From Desulfallas sp. Bu1-1 (lineage in GTDB: Bacteria > Bacillota > Desulfotomaculia > Desulfotomaculales > Desulfallaceae): 38,760 nucleotides of DNA. The notes under the pieces are model-generated. The model did not search any database. It was not told where the DNA came from and saw only the letters and a list, made by a program, of their open reading frames with translations. Positions 24,508 to 32,955 of the stretch are shown piece by piece. Each line of letters begins with the position of its first letter. Position 1 is the stretch's first letter. The translations under genes and the position numbers were made by a program. The DNA lies in contig NZ_JADNRQ010000026.1 of the NCBI RefSeq assembly GCF_015594625.1, positions 1 through 38,760 on the forward strand, in the 5' to 3' direction.

Positions 24508-27500
24508 ATTGCGACTGTCCGGCCTGCACAGCTACCGCGAACAGCAGGCGGTGGATTTCGACGGGCTGTGCGAGCGGGGCATTTTCGGCATCTTCGGCCC
24601 CACCGGCAGCGGCAAGTCCACCATTTTGGATGCCATAACCCTGGCCCTGTTCGGGGACGTCAAGAGGGCCACGGGCTACCAGGGCGTGATCAACCAGCGG
24701 GAGGATCAGGCCCGGGTGGCCTTTACCTTCGAGGTGGGGCGGGGCGACGATCGCCGCCGCTACCGGGTGGAGAGGACGCTGCGCCGCAGCGGTGATTTCG
24801 GCGCCCATACCCGGGACTGCCGGTTGGTCCGGGTGGACCCCGGCGGCGAGCGGGTGCTGGCGGACAAGGACGGCCAGGTCCGGGCCATGGTGCAGGAGCT
24901 GCTGGGCCTGACCGCCGATGATTTTACCCGGGCGGTGGTGTTGCCCCAGGGCCGTTTTGCCGAATTCCTGGCCCTGAAACCCGCGGAGCGGCGCCAGATG
25001 CTGGAGCGGCTGTTTGAGTTGGACCGCTTCGGCGAGCAATTGAAGAAACGGGTGGTGGAGGTAAAAGGCCGGGTGCAGGCCCACCTGGAAAGGGTGGAGG
25101 CCGAGCAGCAGGGCCTGGGGGACTGCTCCCCCGGGGCGCTGGAAAACGCCCGGCGGGAACTGGAACACAGCCGGGCGGAGCGCCGGCGGGCGGCCGGGCA
25201 CTGTGACGCCGTGCGCAAAAAACTGGAAGAAGCCCGCGCGGTGCGGGAACTGCAGGCGCAGCGGGACGCCCTGGAAAACAGACTGGTGGAACTGCGCCGG
25301 GATGAGCCCGGGGTGCGCCGGGCCGGGGAACGGCTGGAAGCGGCCACCCGGGCGGAGGGCCTGCGGGGGCTGCTGGAGGAAGGAGAGCGCCTGGAGCGGG
25401 ACCTGGCGGGGCGCAAGGACCGGCTGGCGGGCCTGGCGGCCGAGGCCGGCAGGCTGGAACGGCTGGCCGGGGAAGCGGACCAAAAAGCCCGGCAGCTGCG
25501 GCAGGCCAGGGAAAGCAGGGAGCCCCAATTGCTGTCGCTCCACGCGCGGCTGGAAGGGGCCCTGGCCGGGGAAGCCGAGCTGGACGACATGCTGGAGCGG
25601 GAAAAAACATGGCAGGATGAATTGGCCGCCCGGGAAAAAGAAATCACGCAACTAAAAGCCCGCAAGTTGGAGCTGCAAAACACCGTGGAACAACAGGAAC
25701 GCCGCCTGGCGGAATTGAAAAACCGCCTGGAAGGGCTGCTGTTGAGCCCGGAGGAAGAAGAGCGGGCCAGCCGGATTTTTGATTTGTACCGGGAAGTTAC
25801 TCGCCTGGCGGAGGAAGCGGGGGAACTGGCCGGGCAGCGCGGGGAGGCGGAGGGGGAACTGGCCCGGCTGGGCCGGCAGGAAAACACCCTGGATGCCGAA
25901 CTGAAACAGCTGGAGGCCGGGGCGGCGGAGCAGGCGGCAGCGCTGCAGCGGCTGCGGGAAAATCCGCCCGTTCCGGGGGAAGAATTGGAACGCCGGGCCG
26001 TGCAGCTGGAGCAATGGAGACACAGGGCCGAAAGGTTACAGGAACTGGCCGGACAGTACCGGGACCTGGACCGGGAACACGCGCGGCGCCGGGAGGAAAT
26101 GGAAGCCCGCCGGCAGGAGCGGGAAACCCGGCTGGAACAGGTGGCGGCGCTGCAGCGGGAGTTGGAGGGGGTTGAGCGCGAACAAGAGGAACTGTCCCGC
26201 CGGGTGGAGGAAGTCAAACGCCGCAACCTGGCCGCTTACCTGGCCCGGACCCTGGAACCGGGACAGGCCTGCCCGGTTTGCGGTTCCACCCACCACCCCG
26301 CCCCCGCCCCGGAGGCGGTTCAAGAACTGGATGAACTGGAGCGGGCCCTGGCCGGGGCCGGGGCGCGGGCTAAAGAACTGCGCCGGGAACTGAGCGAGGG
26401 CGAAGGCAGGGTGGAACGCCTGGACGGTGAACTGGCGGCCCTGGCCGCGCTGGAGGACAGCATCCTGCAGGGGAAAGGGCAGGTTCGGGAAGAAGGCCGG
26501 CGGCTGCGCGGGGAACTGCCGCAAACATGGCGGGAGGCGCGGGTGGCTGATTTGCCCGGGCTGCTGCGGGAAATGGAACAACAGCACCGGCTGCTTCAGG
26601 AAGCGGTGCGGGACTGGGAGCGGCAGGTGGAAGAGACCCGGGAGCGGGAGCGGGAACTGCGCCGGAGGCTGGACCAGCTGCGGCCGGCCCTGGCCCGGGT
26701 GCAGTCGGACCGGGAGAACCGGCGGCGGCAGCTGGAAGATATTGCCCGCCGGGAGGCCGGGATTGCGGCCAAACAGGCGGCATTGAACCGGGAACTGCTG
26801 CCGCACCTGGCGGCGGCGGGGCTTAAAGCGCCGGCCGACGTGCCCGGGTACCGGGAAAGCATCGGTAACAGGCAGGCGGAATGCCGCCGCTGCCGGGAAG
26901 CGATCCAACAACTGGAACCGCAATGGAAAAGCAGCGCGGAACAATTGCAGCAGGCCGGGGACAGCCTCCGGGAACTGGAATTCAAAGCGAGCGCCCTGCG
27001 GGAAAAGCTGGCGGATCTGCAAGCACAAATCAACCGCCGCCGGTCGGAACTGGAAGTGCTGACCGGCGGGAGGCGGGTCAAACAGGCTCTGGAACAGGTG
27101 CGGGGAGAACTTGACAGCCTGAGGGAAGCCGCGGCCCGGGCCGAGGAGCAAAGTAAACAGGCGTTTGATTCCCTGCACCGGGCCCGGTTGAAACTGGAGG
27201 GCGAAAACAAAACCTGTGCCGCGCTCCAGGAGCAGCTGGACAACCTGGGCCGGAAACTGGAACAGGCGGCGTTGCGGGCCCGTTTTGCCGGCGCCGGTGA
27301 GGCCAGGGACGCGCTGCTGGACCCGGGGGAACGGGAGGAACTGGCCCGGCTGGTGGAGGAATACCGGCGGCAGGAGCAGCTGTTGACAAGCGGTTTGCGC
27401 GACCTGGAGGCCCGGCTGGGGGGCCGGAGCGTGGACGACGCCGGCTGGCGGGTGATCCAGGAGCAAATGCGGGAAGCGGAAGGCAGGCTGGGTTTGGCCC

Positions 27501-28108
27501 AGCAGCGGGAAGGGGCGGCGGAAAACCGCCTCAGCCAGCTGGAACAGCGCCGGGACCGGTGGAACGCGCTGGAAAAAGACCGCCGGCAGCTGTCCCGGCG
27601 CCGCGAACTGCTGGGCGAACTGGAAGGGGTGCTGCGGGGCCGGGCCCTGGTGGAGTTCATGGCCCGGCGGCGGCTGGAAAGCCTGGTGACCCTGGCTTCG
27701 GAGCGCCTGGGCCGGCTGACCGGCTACCGCTACGCCCTGGAACTGGACGGGCAGGGGGGATTCGTGCTGCGGGACGAGGCTGACGGCGGCTTGCGCCGCC
27801 CGGTTTTCACCCTCTCGGGCGGGGAGACCTTCCTGGCCTCCCTGGCGCTGGCGCTGGCTTTGTCCGACCAGATCCAGCGCCGGGGCCGGGCGCCCCTGGA
27901 GTTCTTTTTCCTGGACGAGGGTTTCGGCTCGCTGGACGAGCGGTACCTGGAGGTGGTGATGGACACCCTGGAACGGCTGCCGTTGGAGCGGATGGCCATC
28001 GGCTTGATCAGCCACGTGCCCCAGCTGGTCAACCGCCTGCCCCGCCGGCTGGTGGTGGAACCGGCCCGCCCGGACCGGGGGAGCGTTGTCCGCCTGGAAC
28101 GGGCCTGA
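24494..28108 (+). CDS. sbcC: Exonuclease SbcC (Rad50-type ATPase)
   Basis: A 1204-residue SMC-like ATPase. Walker A FGPTGSGKST lies at residues 34-43; a long coiled coil follows, broken at its apex by the zinc hook CPVCG (C593 and C596), then the return coil. The signature FTLSGGETFLAS is at about 1105-1116 and Walker B FFFLDEGFGSLDE with D1141-E1142 is close to the end. It is rich in E, R, L and A, as expected of long coiled coils in a high-GC gene. It forms a complex with the overlapping sbcD product. The stop is followed at once by a 21-nt piece of the uraA-flanking repeat. Confidence 0.95.
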   Translation: MKPVELRLSGLHSYREQQAVDFDGLCERGIFGIFGPTGSGKSTILDAITLALFGDVKRATGYQGVINQREDQARVAFTFEVGRGDDRRRYRVERTLRRSGDFGAHTRDCRLVRVDPGGERVLADKDGQVRAMVQELLGLTADDFTRAVVLPQGRFAEFLALKPAERRQMLERLFELDRFGEQLKKRVVEVKGRVQAHLERVEAEQQGLGDCSPGALENARRELEHSRAERRRAAGHCDAVRKKLEEARAVRELQAQRDALENRLVELRRDEPGVRRAGERLEAATRAEGLRGLLEEGERLERDLAGRKDRLAGLAAEAGRLERLAGEADQKARQLRQARESREPQLLSLHARLEGALAGEAELDDMLEREKTWQDELAAREKEITQLKARKLELQNTVEQQERRLAELKNRLEGLLLSPEEEERASRIFDLYREVTRLAEEAGELAGQRGEAEGELARLGRQENTLDAELKQLEAGAAEQAAALQRLRENPPVPGEELERRAVQLEQWRHRAERLQELAGQYRDLDREHARRREEMEARRQERETRLEQVAALQRELEGVEREQEELSRRVEEVKRRNLAAYLARTLEPGQACPVCGSTHHPAPAPEAVQELDELERALAGAGARAKELRRELSEGEGRVERLDGELAALAALEDSILQGKGQVREEGRRLRGELPQTWREARVADLPGLLREMEQQHRLLQEAVRDWERQVEETRERERELRRRLDQLRPALARVQSDRENRRRQLEDIARREAGIAAKQAALNRELLPHLAAAGLKAPADVPGYRESIGNRQAECRRCREAIQQLEPQWKSSAEQLQQAGDSLRELEFKASALREKLADLQAQINRRRSELEVLTGGRRVKQALEQVRGELDSLREAAARAEEQSKQAFDSLHRARLKLEGENKTCAALQEQLDNLGRKLEQAALRARFAGAGEARDALLDPGEREELARLVEEYRRQEQLLTSGLRDLEARLGGRSVDDAGWRVIQEQMREAEGRLGLAQQREGAAENRLSQLEQRRDRWNALEKDRRQLSRRRELLGELEGVLRGRALVEFMARRRLESLVTLASERLGRLTGYRYALELDGQGGFVLRDEADGGLRRPVFTLSGGETFLASLALALALSDQIQRRGRAPLEFFFLDEGFGSLDERYLEVVMDTLERLPLERMAIGLISHVPQLVNRLPRRLVVEPARPDRGSVVRLERA

Positions 28109-28114
28109 TGCGGC

Positions 28115-28135
28115 GGAAGAAACCGCCGGAGCGCC
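28115..28135 (+). repeat. 21-nt core of the uraA-flanking repeat (copy C)
   Basis: This 21-nt piece is the same as 34440-34460 in repeat copy B and differs by one base from copy A. Here it is preceded by GGC, making a perfect GGCGG / CCGCC hairpin. Downstream a short GAGTA and an ACAAG...CTTGT stem also occur, echoing the GAGTA of copy B. It lies seven bases after the sbcC stop. Confidence 0.6.
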
Positions 28136-28221
28136 CAATGGACAAGAGTAGCGCTTGTACATTTGTCAGGCTTCACTGGTAATACTAACTTTATGCAAAA
28201 TAATTGTTTTCGGAGGACCAA

Positions 28222-28878
28222 ATGAAAAATAAACAGTTCGCGGTGATCGGCCTGGGCCGCTTCGGCATGAGCCTGATCACGGAATTGAGCCGCATGGGCT
28301 ACGACGTGCTGGCCATTGACAACGACGAAAACACCGTCCACAACGCCATCGACGTGGCGGCCCACGCCGTGCAGGCCGACGCGACGGACGAACAGGCGCT
28401 GAAGTCCCTGGGCATCAGGAATTTCGACGTGGTGGTGGTGGCCATCGGCGAGCATGTCCAGGCCAGTATCCTGGCCACGATCATCCTCAACGAGCTGGGC
28501 GTAAAAAAGGTTATCGCCAAAGCCCAAAACGCGCTGCATGGCAAGGTGCTGGAAAAAATCGGCGCCGGCGTGATTTATCCCGAGCGGGACATGGCCATCA
28601 AGCTGGCCCGCTCGCTGGTTTCCCAAAATATCCTGGACCAGATCGAACTTTCGCCGGATTACAGCATCCTTGAACTGGTGGCCCCCCGGGCGTTTGCCGG
28701 CAAGAGCCTGGTGGAAATCGGCGTCAGGAAGAGGCTGGGGGTCACCATTTTGGCCGTTAAACGGGGTGAGGACATTATTGTGGCGCCCGTTGCCGGGCAG
28801 GTGATCAATCCCGGTGATGTTCTGGTGGCCCTAGGCAAAAATGAGGACCTGCAGCGGCTGTCTGAAATGGAATCCTAG
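28222..28878 (+). CDS. ktrA: Potassium uptake regulatory subunit KtrA
   Basis: A 218-residue cytoplasmic RCK protein: the N-terminal Rossmann domain opens with FAVIGLGRFG (G-x-G-x-x-G, residues 10-15) and VLAIDNDE, the acidic end of the second strand that holds the nucleotide; the RCK_C domain begins at about residue 135. It gates the KtrB channel in response to ATP/ADP and, in many Firmicutes, c-di-AMP. The ATG at 28222 has GGAGG five bases upstream; the upstream TTG would place the ribosome site inside the gene. It is followed 20 bases later by ktrB. Confidence 0.9.
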   Translation: MKNKQFAVIGLGRFGMSLITELSRMGYDVLAIDNDENTVHNAIDVAAHAVQADATDEQALKSLGIRNFDVVVVAIGEHVQASILATIILNELGVKKVIAKAQNALHGKVLEKIGAGVIYPERDMAIKLARSLVSQNILDQIELSPDYSILELVAPRAFAGKSLVEIGVRKRLGVTILAVKRGEDIIVAPVAGQVINPGDVLVALGKNEDLQRLSEMES

Positions 28879-28898
28879 TATACAGGCGAGGTTGGAAG

Positions 28899-30221
28899 AT
28901 GACGAGAATTTGGTTGACGCCCCCGCGGCTGTTGGTATTGAGTTTTTTGGGCCTGATTTTTGCCGGCGGCATTTTGCTGAGCACCCCCTGGGCGGTCAGG
29001 GATGGAACGGCGGACTGGATGACCGCGTTGTTTACCGCCACTTCCGCGGTGTGCGTGACCGGGCTGGTCGTGGTGGACACCGGCACGCACTGGACTTTTT
29101 TCGGGCAGCTTGTCATTATGTTGCTGATCCAGGTTGGCGGGCTGGGCGTCATGTCCTTCGCCACTTTTTTCGCCCTCCTGCTGGGCAAAAGGATTCAGCT
29201 CAGGCAAAGGCTGGTGATGCAGCAGGCCTTGAATAAAACCTCCATTGAGGGGATAGTCAAAATCTTCCGCTACTTGCTGGTGTTTTCCTTTGTCACGGAG
29301 GGAATCGCGGGGCTGGTTCTGGCCGCGCACTGGGCGCCGTCCCTGGGCTTCCCGAGGGCGCTGTGGTTCGGTATCTTTCACTCGGTTTCCGCTTTCAACA
29401 ACGCCGGGTTTGATTTGTTCGGGAATTTCAGGAGCCTGACCGGGTATACCTCCGACTTTGTAACCAACCTGGTCATATCCGGTTTAATTATTGCCGGCGG
29501 GCTGGGTTTTGTGGTCATCTACGAAATATATCATTTCAAAAAACAGCGCAAACTGTCGCTGCATTCCAGGGTGGTGCTGATCACCACATTTTTGTTGATC
29601 ATCACGGGCACCGCGGTTATCCTGGCCGCCGAATACAACCACGCCCTGCGCGGCTTGACGCCGGCGGGCAAAGTCATGGCCGCTTATTTTCAGGCCGTAA
29701 CCCCCAGGACGGCCGGTTTTAACACCATTGACCTGAATCACCTGTTTTTGTCCACGCAACTGCTGATCATGTTGCTTATGTTCGTGGGCGGCTCGCCGGG
29801 GTCCACTGCGGGCGGTATCAAGACCTCCACCTTTGCCCTGCTGTGGCTGGCCATTTACAGCATTCTGAGGGGCAAAAGGGATACGGAGATATTCAGGCGG
29901 AGAATAGCCCACCAGGAGGTGTTCCGGGCCCTGGCCATCGCCCTGCTGGGGTTGTTTGTAGTCTTTTTAATGACCTTCCTGGTGGCTTTGACCCGCGAGG
30001 ATGCCGGTTTGGTCAAGGTGCTGTTTGAAGTTGTTTCCGCGCTGGGCACGGTGGGCCTGTCGCTGGGGCTGACCACGGAATTGAACGATTTGGGCCGCCT
30101 TTTGATCATGGTCACCATGTTTTTTGGCCGCCTGGGCCCGTTGACCATCGGGTACGCTCTGGCGTACCGGCAAAAACAACCCGACGTGCGTTATCCCGAA
30201 GGGAAAATCATGATCGGCTGA
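28899..30221 (+). CDS. ktrB: Potassium uptake channel subunit KtrB (TrkH family)
   Basis: A 440-residue membrane protein with four repeated M1-P-M2 units, each with a selectivity-filter turn: TSAVCVTGLVV, SAFNNAGFDLFG, AVTPRTAGFNTID and SALGTVGLSLGLT. The central glycine of each filter is visible. A positively charged/small-residue gate loop (GGSPGSTAGGIKTST) lies between the third and fourth units, as in Trk/Ktr channels. It forms the K+ (Na+-coupled in Ktr systems) pathway with the upstream ktrA product. Confidence 0.93.
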   Translation: MTRIWLTPPRLLVLSFLGLIFAGGILLSTPWAVRDGTADWMTALFTATSAVCVTGLVVVDTGTHWTFFGQLVIMLLIQVGGLGVMSFATFFALLLGKRIQLRQRLVMQQALNKTSIEGIVKIFRYLLVFSFVTEGIAGLVLAAHWAPSLGFPRALWFGIFHSVSAFNNAGFDLFGNFRSLTGYTSDFVTNLVISGLIIAGGLGFVVIYEIYHFKKQRKLSLHSRVVLITTFLLIITGTAVILAAEYNHALRGLTPAGKVMAAYFQAVTPRTAGFNTIDLNHLFLSTQLLIMLLMFVGGSPGSTAGGIKTSTFALLWLAIYSILRGKRDTEIFRRRIAHQEVFRALAIALLGLFVVFLMTFLVALTREDAGLVKVLFEVVSALGTVGLSLGLTTELNDLGRLLIMVTMFFGRLGPLTIGYALAYRQKQPDVRYPEGKIMIG

Positions 30222-30240
30222 AGTTTGCTCCGGCGCAACA

Positions 30241-30266
30241 AGCCGCACCCGGGAAAGGGTGCGGCT
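30241..30266. terminator. Strong hairpin after ktrB (no U-tract)
   Basis: AGCCGCACCC pairs with GGGTGCGGCT over a 6-nt loop. It is followed by TTAACG, not a T-run, so it may stabilise the mRNA end rather than terminate. The dispersed 26-bp repeat starts 10 bases later. Confidence 0.55.
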
Positions 30267-30275
30267 TAACGCTTG

Positions 30276-30301
30276 ATTAACACGAAGCCCCAACGCGGAC
30301 T
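30276..30301. repeat. Solo copy of the MITE arm
   Basis: These 26 bases are the same as 23140-23165, the right arm of the element between addA and sbcD (ATTAACACGAAGCCCC and then AACGCGGACT). There is no partner arm nearby. It ends seven bases before the stop of the minus-strand gene at 30308. Confidence 0.8.
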
Positions 30302-30307
30302 AACTAA

Positions 30308-30574
30308 TTAATGCCCGTCCGTATCCTCCAGGTAGTACAAAACATAAGCCCGTTCGGGGTCCTGGCGGATTGTTTCCATCACCTCGGGTGATACGGAAAT
30401 TTCACCGACAAAATTAAAATCCGAGGACAGGTCAAAATCCTCTTCATCAATGGCCTTGTAGCATTCCAGTACCGCGTTGGGGTCTTTGGTTTTTATCCCC
30501 AGTTCCAGGTACTTTTTCCTTGCTTCACCGGCGGAATCGGCGAAAACAATCCGGGTGTTGGTGGTATGCTTCAT
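30308..30574 (-). CDS. Hypothetical acidic protein (88 aa)
   Basis: I do not recognise this protein. It is acidic, with predicted alpha/beta content and no cysteine-rich motif, signal peptide or membrane segment (KHTTNTRIVFADSAGEARKK at the start, AYVLYYLEDTDGH at the end). I chose the ATG at 30574 because GGGAGG lies eight bases upstream of it; the longer frame to 30592 starts inside the ribosome site. It is divergent from the nitroreductase gene. Confidence 0.6.
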   Translation of the reverse strand: MKHTTNTRIVFADSAGEARKKYLELGIKTKDPNAVLECYKAIDEEDFDLSSDFNFVGEISVSPEVMETIRQDPERAYVLYYLEDTDGH

Positions 30575-30714
30575 ATTGATAACCTCCCGCATGTGAACTC
30601 AAAATAATACTTACCACAATAAAATGTACACTTGTTTATAACGCCGGGTCAAGTACTTATTGGGCAAAATTGTGATAATATTGATGATAGAATATAAAGA
30701 AAGAGGGTGGCAAA

Positions 30715-31278
30715 GTGAATCTGAAAGAAATCATAACGGGCAGGCGCAGCGTCAGGTCTTACGAGGAAAAACCCTTATCCGAAGAAATAATCAAGAACCT
30801 TATCGCCATGGGTATCCACGCGCCCTCGGGTTCCAACATGCAGCCGTGGGCGTTCGTGGTGATTGAGGACAAGGAATTCATGCGGGAATGGTCCGACCGG
30901 ACCAAGGAAGTGCTGCTGGGGCAAATGGAAAGCAACGCCTATCTGCAGCAGTACAAAGGCTTAATGGAAAACAAGAACTTCAATATTTTTTACGATGCCC
31001 CCTGCTTGCTGCTTATTTACGGTGACACCAAGTCTCCCAACCATGTTTTCGATTGCAGCATGGCGGCGCAGAACATCATGCTTTCAGCTTATGAAATGGG
31101 GCTGGGCAGCTGCTGGATCGGGTTTGCCATGACGCTGGGCAATTCGCCGGAAATTAAAAACAAGCTGGGCGTACCCGAAAATTACAGGCTGGTGGCCCCC
31201 CTGGTACTGGGCTACCCCCGGGGAACCTGGCCGCCCATCCCCCGCAGGGAGCCGGTTATCTTTGCCTGGAAGAAATAA
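30715..31278 (+). CDS. Nitroreductase-family flavoprotein
   Basis: A 187-residue FMN-dependent nitroreductase. The opening IITGRRSVRSYEEKPLSEE is the family's FMN phosphate-binding segment (RRSxR), followed by APSGSNMQPWAFVVI (ribityl/isoalloxazine contact) and AAQNIMLSAYEMGLGSCWIG. The C-terminal LVAPLVLGYPRG is also typical. The substrate is unknown; small members reduce nitro groups, quinones or iron-sulfur-linked acceptors with NAD(P)H. The start is GTG after GAGGGTGG. A strong hairpin terminator lies downstream. Confidence 0.9.
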   Translation: MNLKEIITGRRSVRSYEEKPLSEEIIKNLIAMGIHAPSGSNMQPWAFVVIEDKEFMREWSDRTKEVLLGQMESNAYLQQYKGLMENKNFNIFYDAPCLLLIYGDTKSPNHVFDCSMAAQNIMLSAYEMGLGSCWIGFAMTLGNSPEIKNKLGVPENYRLVAPLVLGYPRGTWPPIPRREPVIFAWKK

Positions 31279-31327
31279 GCAAAATGCCGCCCGCACGGGC
31301 CGGCGGCGACTCTCGTTTATAAAAAAG

Positions 31328-31362
31328 GGGACCTCGCAACGGTCAGTGCGAGGTCCCTTTTT
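31328..31362. terminator. Bidirectional terminator between convergent genes
   Basis: GGGACCTCGCA (31328-31338) pairs perfectly with TGCGAGGTCCC (31347-31357), followed by TTTTT; AAAAA precedes the left arm, so it can act on both strands. It terminates the nitroreductase. On the minus strand its right arm lies inside the last codons of the cyclotransferase-like gene. Confidence 0.85.
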
Positions 31363-31777
31363 GGTTCCGCAAAAAATTGAGCCAGTCGCCGTCGAGAATC
31401 ACGGTGCCGTTTTCCTTGAGCCAGCGCGCCTTGGAGGGGGGCCACAGGTACATGTGGGCTTTGACCGTTTCGCCCTTCTCTATGTTTTCCACATCCCTGA
31501 TCTCCCGGATCAAGTGACTCTGGCTTTCAATGCCGGTGTATTTTTGGATCTCGTCAATTTGCGGCAAAGCAATGCGCAGGTTTTCCGATTCGAACAGCAC
31601 ACCTTTGATTTCCCCGTCTCCATCCAGCACCACGGGGTAACCGTCCCGGGGCAGGTAATACATGATCCCCCTGGCCCTGGCCTTGTAAACCACGGGCTGG
31701 TGTTCCTGTATGAAGCGATTGTAGTTGTCAAGGCCGGGAAGCAGCGTGCCGTACACAAAAAGCCTGTTTAAATACAT
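31343..31777 (-). CDS. Gamma-glutamylcyclotransferase (GGCT/AIG2)-like protein
   Basis: A 144-residue protein of the GGCT/AIG2 fold. The substrate-binding VYGTLLPG turn is at residues 8-15, followed by ARGIMYYLPRDGYPVV and IKGVLFE, as in the family. The usual L-D-x-x-E-G-Y segment, whose glutamate is the catalytic base in GGCT, reads IDEIQKYTG here, placing a glutamine (Q78) at that position. If the alignment is right, the protein may lack cyclotransferase activity. I chose the ATG at 31777 (MYLNRLFVYGTL, with AAAGGGTGG upstream) over the frame's first ATG. Its end overlaps the terminator hairpin. Confidence 0.75.
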   Translation of the reverse strand: MYLNRLFVYGTLLPGLDNYNRFIQEHQPVVYKARARGIMYYLPRDGYPVVLDGDGEIKGVLFESENLRIALPQIDEIQKYTGIESQSHLIREIRDVENIEKGETVKAHMYLWPPSKARWLKENGTVILDGDWLNFLRNQKGTSH

Positions 31778-32030
31778 CCCCCACCACCCTTTCCATGGCA
31801 ATTGCCCAACCAAAATTGTCTTTCTAACTTTTTCTTTGCCCAAGCTGTTTTTCCTTTATTATGATTTATTTTATCCGGGCTGTCATTTGCATATTTTTTT
31901 TCGACAAGAATGTACGAACCTGCCCGGGAGAATATTAAAGTCAAAACTTTCAACTTTAACAGGATAATGACATCTCCTGTCGAAAATAAAGAAGGGTTTG
32001 CCTCAATGTCTAAACAATGGAGGGGATGAG

Positions 32031-32669
32031 TTGAGTTATCTGCACATTGTAAACCACCCCCTGGCCGGTGACTGCCTGAGAATACTGCGCAACAGGGAGA
32101 CCGGGGTCAGGGATTTTCGCGACGCCATGAATAAACTGGGTCTGATCATGGCGGTTGAAGCCACCGGGAATTTAAAATATACCGTGGAAACCGTGGTCAC
32201 GCCGCTGGACACCGGGGCGGACTGCCCCCATGTGCGGGACAGCAAAATCTTGCTGGTGCCCGTATTGCGTGCCGGGCTGGGGTTTTTGGACAGCTTTTTG
32301 GAAATCCTCCCCGCGGCCAGAGTGGCCCACATCGGTATTTCCCGGGATCACGACACCCTGGAAGCCCGGGCTTACCTGGATACGGTGCCGGATGATGCCG
32401 GCGATTTTGATCATGTTTATATCCTCGACCCCATGCTGGCCACGGGCAACAGCAGCGTCAAAACGCTGGAACTGATTACCGGGAAGGGTTACGACCCCGC
32501 CCGGATCACGCTGGTTTGCGCGGTGGCGGTCAAAAGGGGCGTTGAACAGGTGCACGGCAAATTCCCCGCCGTCAGGATCATCACCGCGGTCCTCGATCCC
32601 GCGCTGAACGACAAGGCCTACATAGTACCCGGCCTGGGTGACGCGGGTGACCGCTTGTACCTGATTTAA
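32031..32669 (+). CDS. upp: Uracil phosphoribosyltransferase
   Basis: A 212-residue type I phosphoribosyltransferase that joins uracil and PRPP to UMP in pyrimidine salvage. The PRPP loop ILDPMLATGNSS (DPMLATGN at 133-140) is intact (the second glycine of the usual GGS is Asn), and LVPVLRAGLGFLDSF and the C-terminal YIVPGLGDAGDRLY (uracil-binding) are as expected. The start is TTG with GGAGGGG five bases before it. uraA follows 286 bases later, separated by the first copy of the 250-bp repeat. Confidence 0.95.
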   Translation: MSYLHIVNHPLAGDCLRILRNRETGVRDFRDAMNKLGLIMAVEATGNLKYTVETVVTPLDTGADCPHVRDSKILLVPVLRAGLGFLDSFLEILPAARVAHIGISRDHDTLEARAYLDTVPDDAGDFDHVYILDPMLATGNSSVKTLELITGKGYDPARITLVCAVAVKRGVEQVHGKFPAVRIITAVLDPALNDKAYIVPGLGDAGDRLYLI

Positions 32670-32671
32670 AC

Positions 32672-32921
32672 TTGATTTAACTGCCAAAACATCACAGCGG
32701 CAGGCGATCCGGTGGATTTCTGGAGAGAGTGGAGCACTGGATGCGGTCCCTAGCCCGTCATATCCCAAGAGCCATGACCCCTTAGGGCGTGAAGAAGTAG
32801 TTAGGCAGTAGTTTGCAAGCGTTAACTACAAGCTTCACCGGCTTCAAGAGTAAAATTGCGAAACGAACGGAAGAAACCACCGGAGCGCCAGATGCAAGTA
32901 CCGGTTTTTGCTGTGAAATCA
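32672..32921 (+). repeat. 250-bp direct repeat, copy A (between upp and uraA)
   Basis: This copy starts two bases after the upp stop and ends 34 bases before the uraA start. It has the same length as copy B (34243-34492) with no gaps. The first 131 nt differ at five positions by my count and the last 71 nt at about seven; the middle 48 nt (32803-32850) has diverged strongly. A hairpin of the form CCCTAG-x-CGTCAT / ATGAC-x-TTAGGG lies in the first block at about 32749-32787. Near the middle GTAGTTA pairs with TAACTAC. It could be a non-coding RNA, a regulatory leader for uraA or a small mobile element. Confidence 0.75.
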
Positions 32922-32955
32922 CGTGTAATTACCTGTTACCGGGAGGGATTTTAAG

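Noticed and set aside
15474-28108. Many long open frames on both strands within addB-addA and sbcD-sbcC
   Set aside because: High-GC genes leave few stops in other frames; the shadow products are low-complexity, rich in P, G, R and A, and have no motifs.
28109-28221. c-di-AMP (ydaO-type) riboswitch upstream of ktrA
   Set aside because: The GCCGGAGCGCC stretch looked tempting because Ktr genes often carry this riboswitch, but the conserved ydaO elements are not present and the core is shared with the uraA repeats.
32672-32921. PyrR-type or uracil/PRPP riboswitch for uraA
   Set aside because: Position suits a leader, but the same 250 bp also lies after uraA, and I could not match PyrR sites or ykkC-type PRPP motifs.
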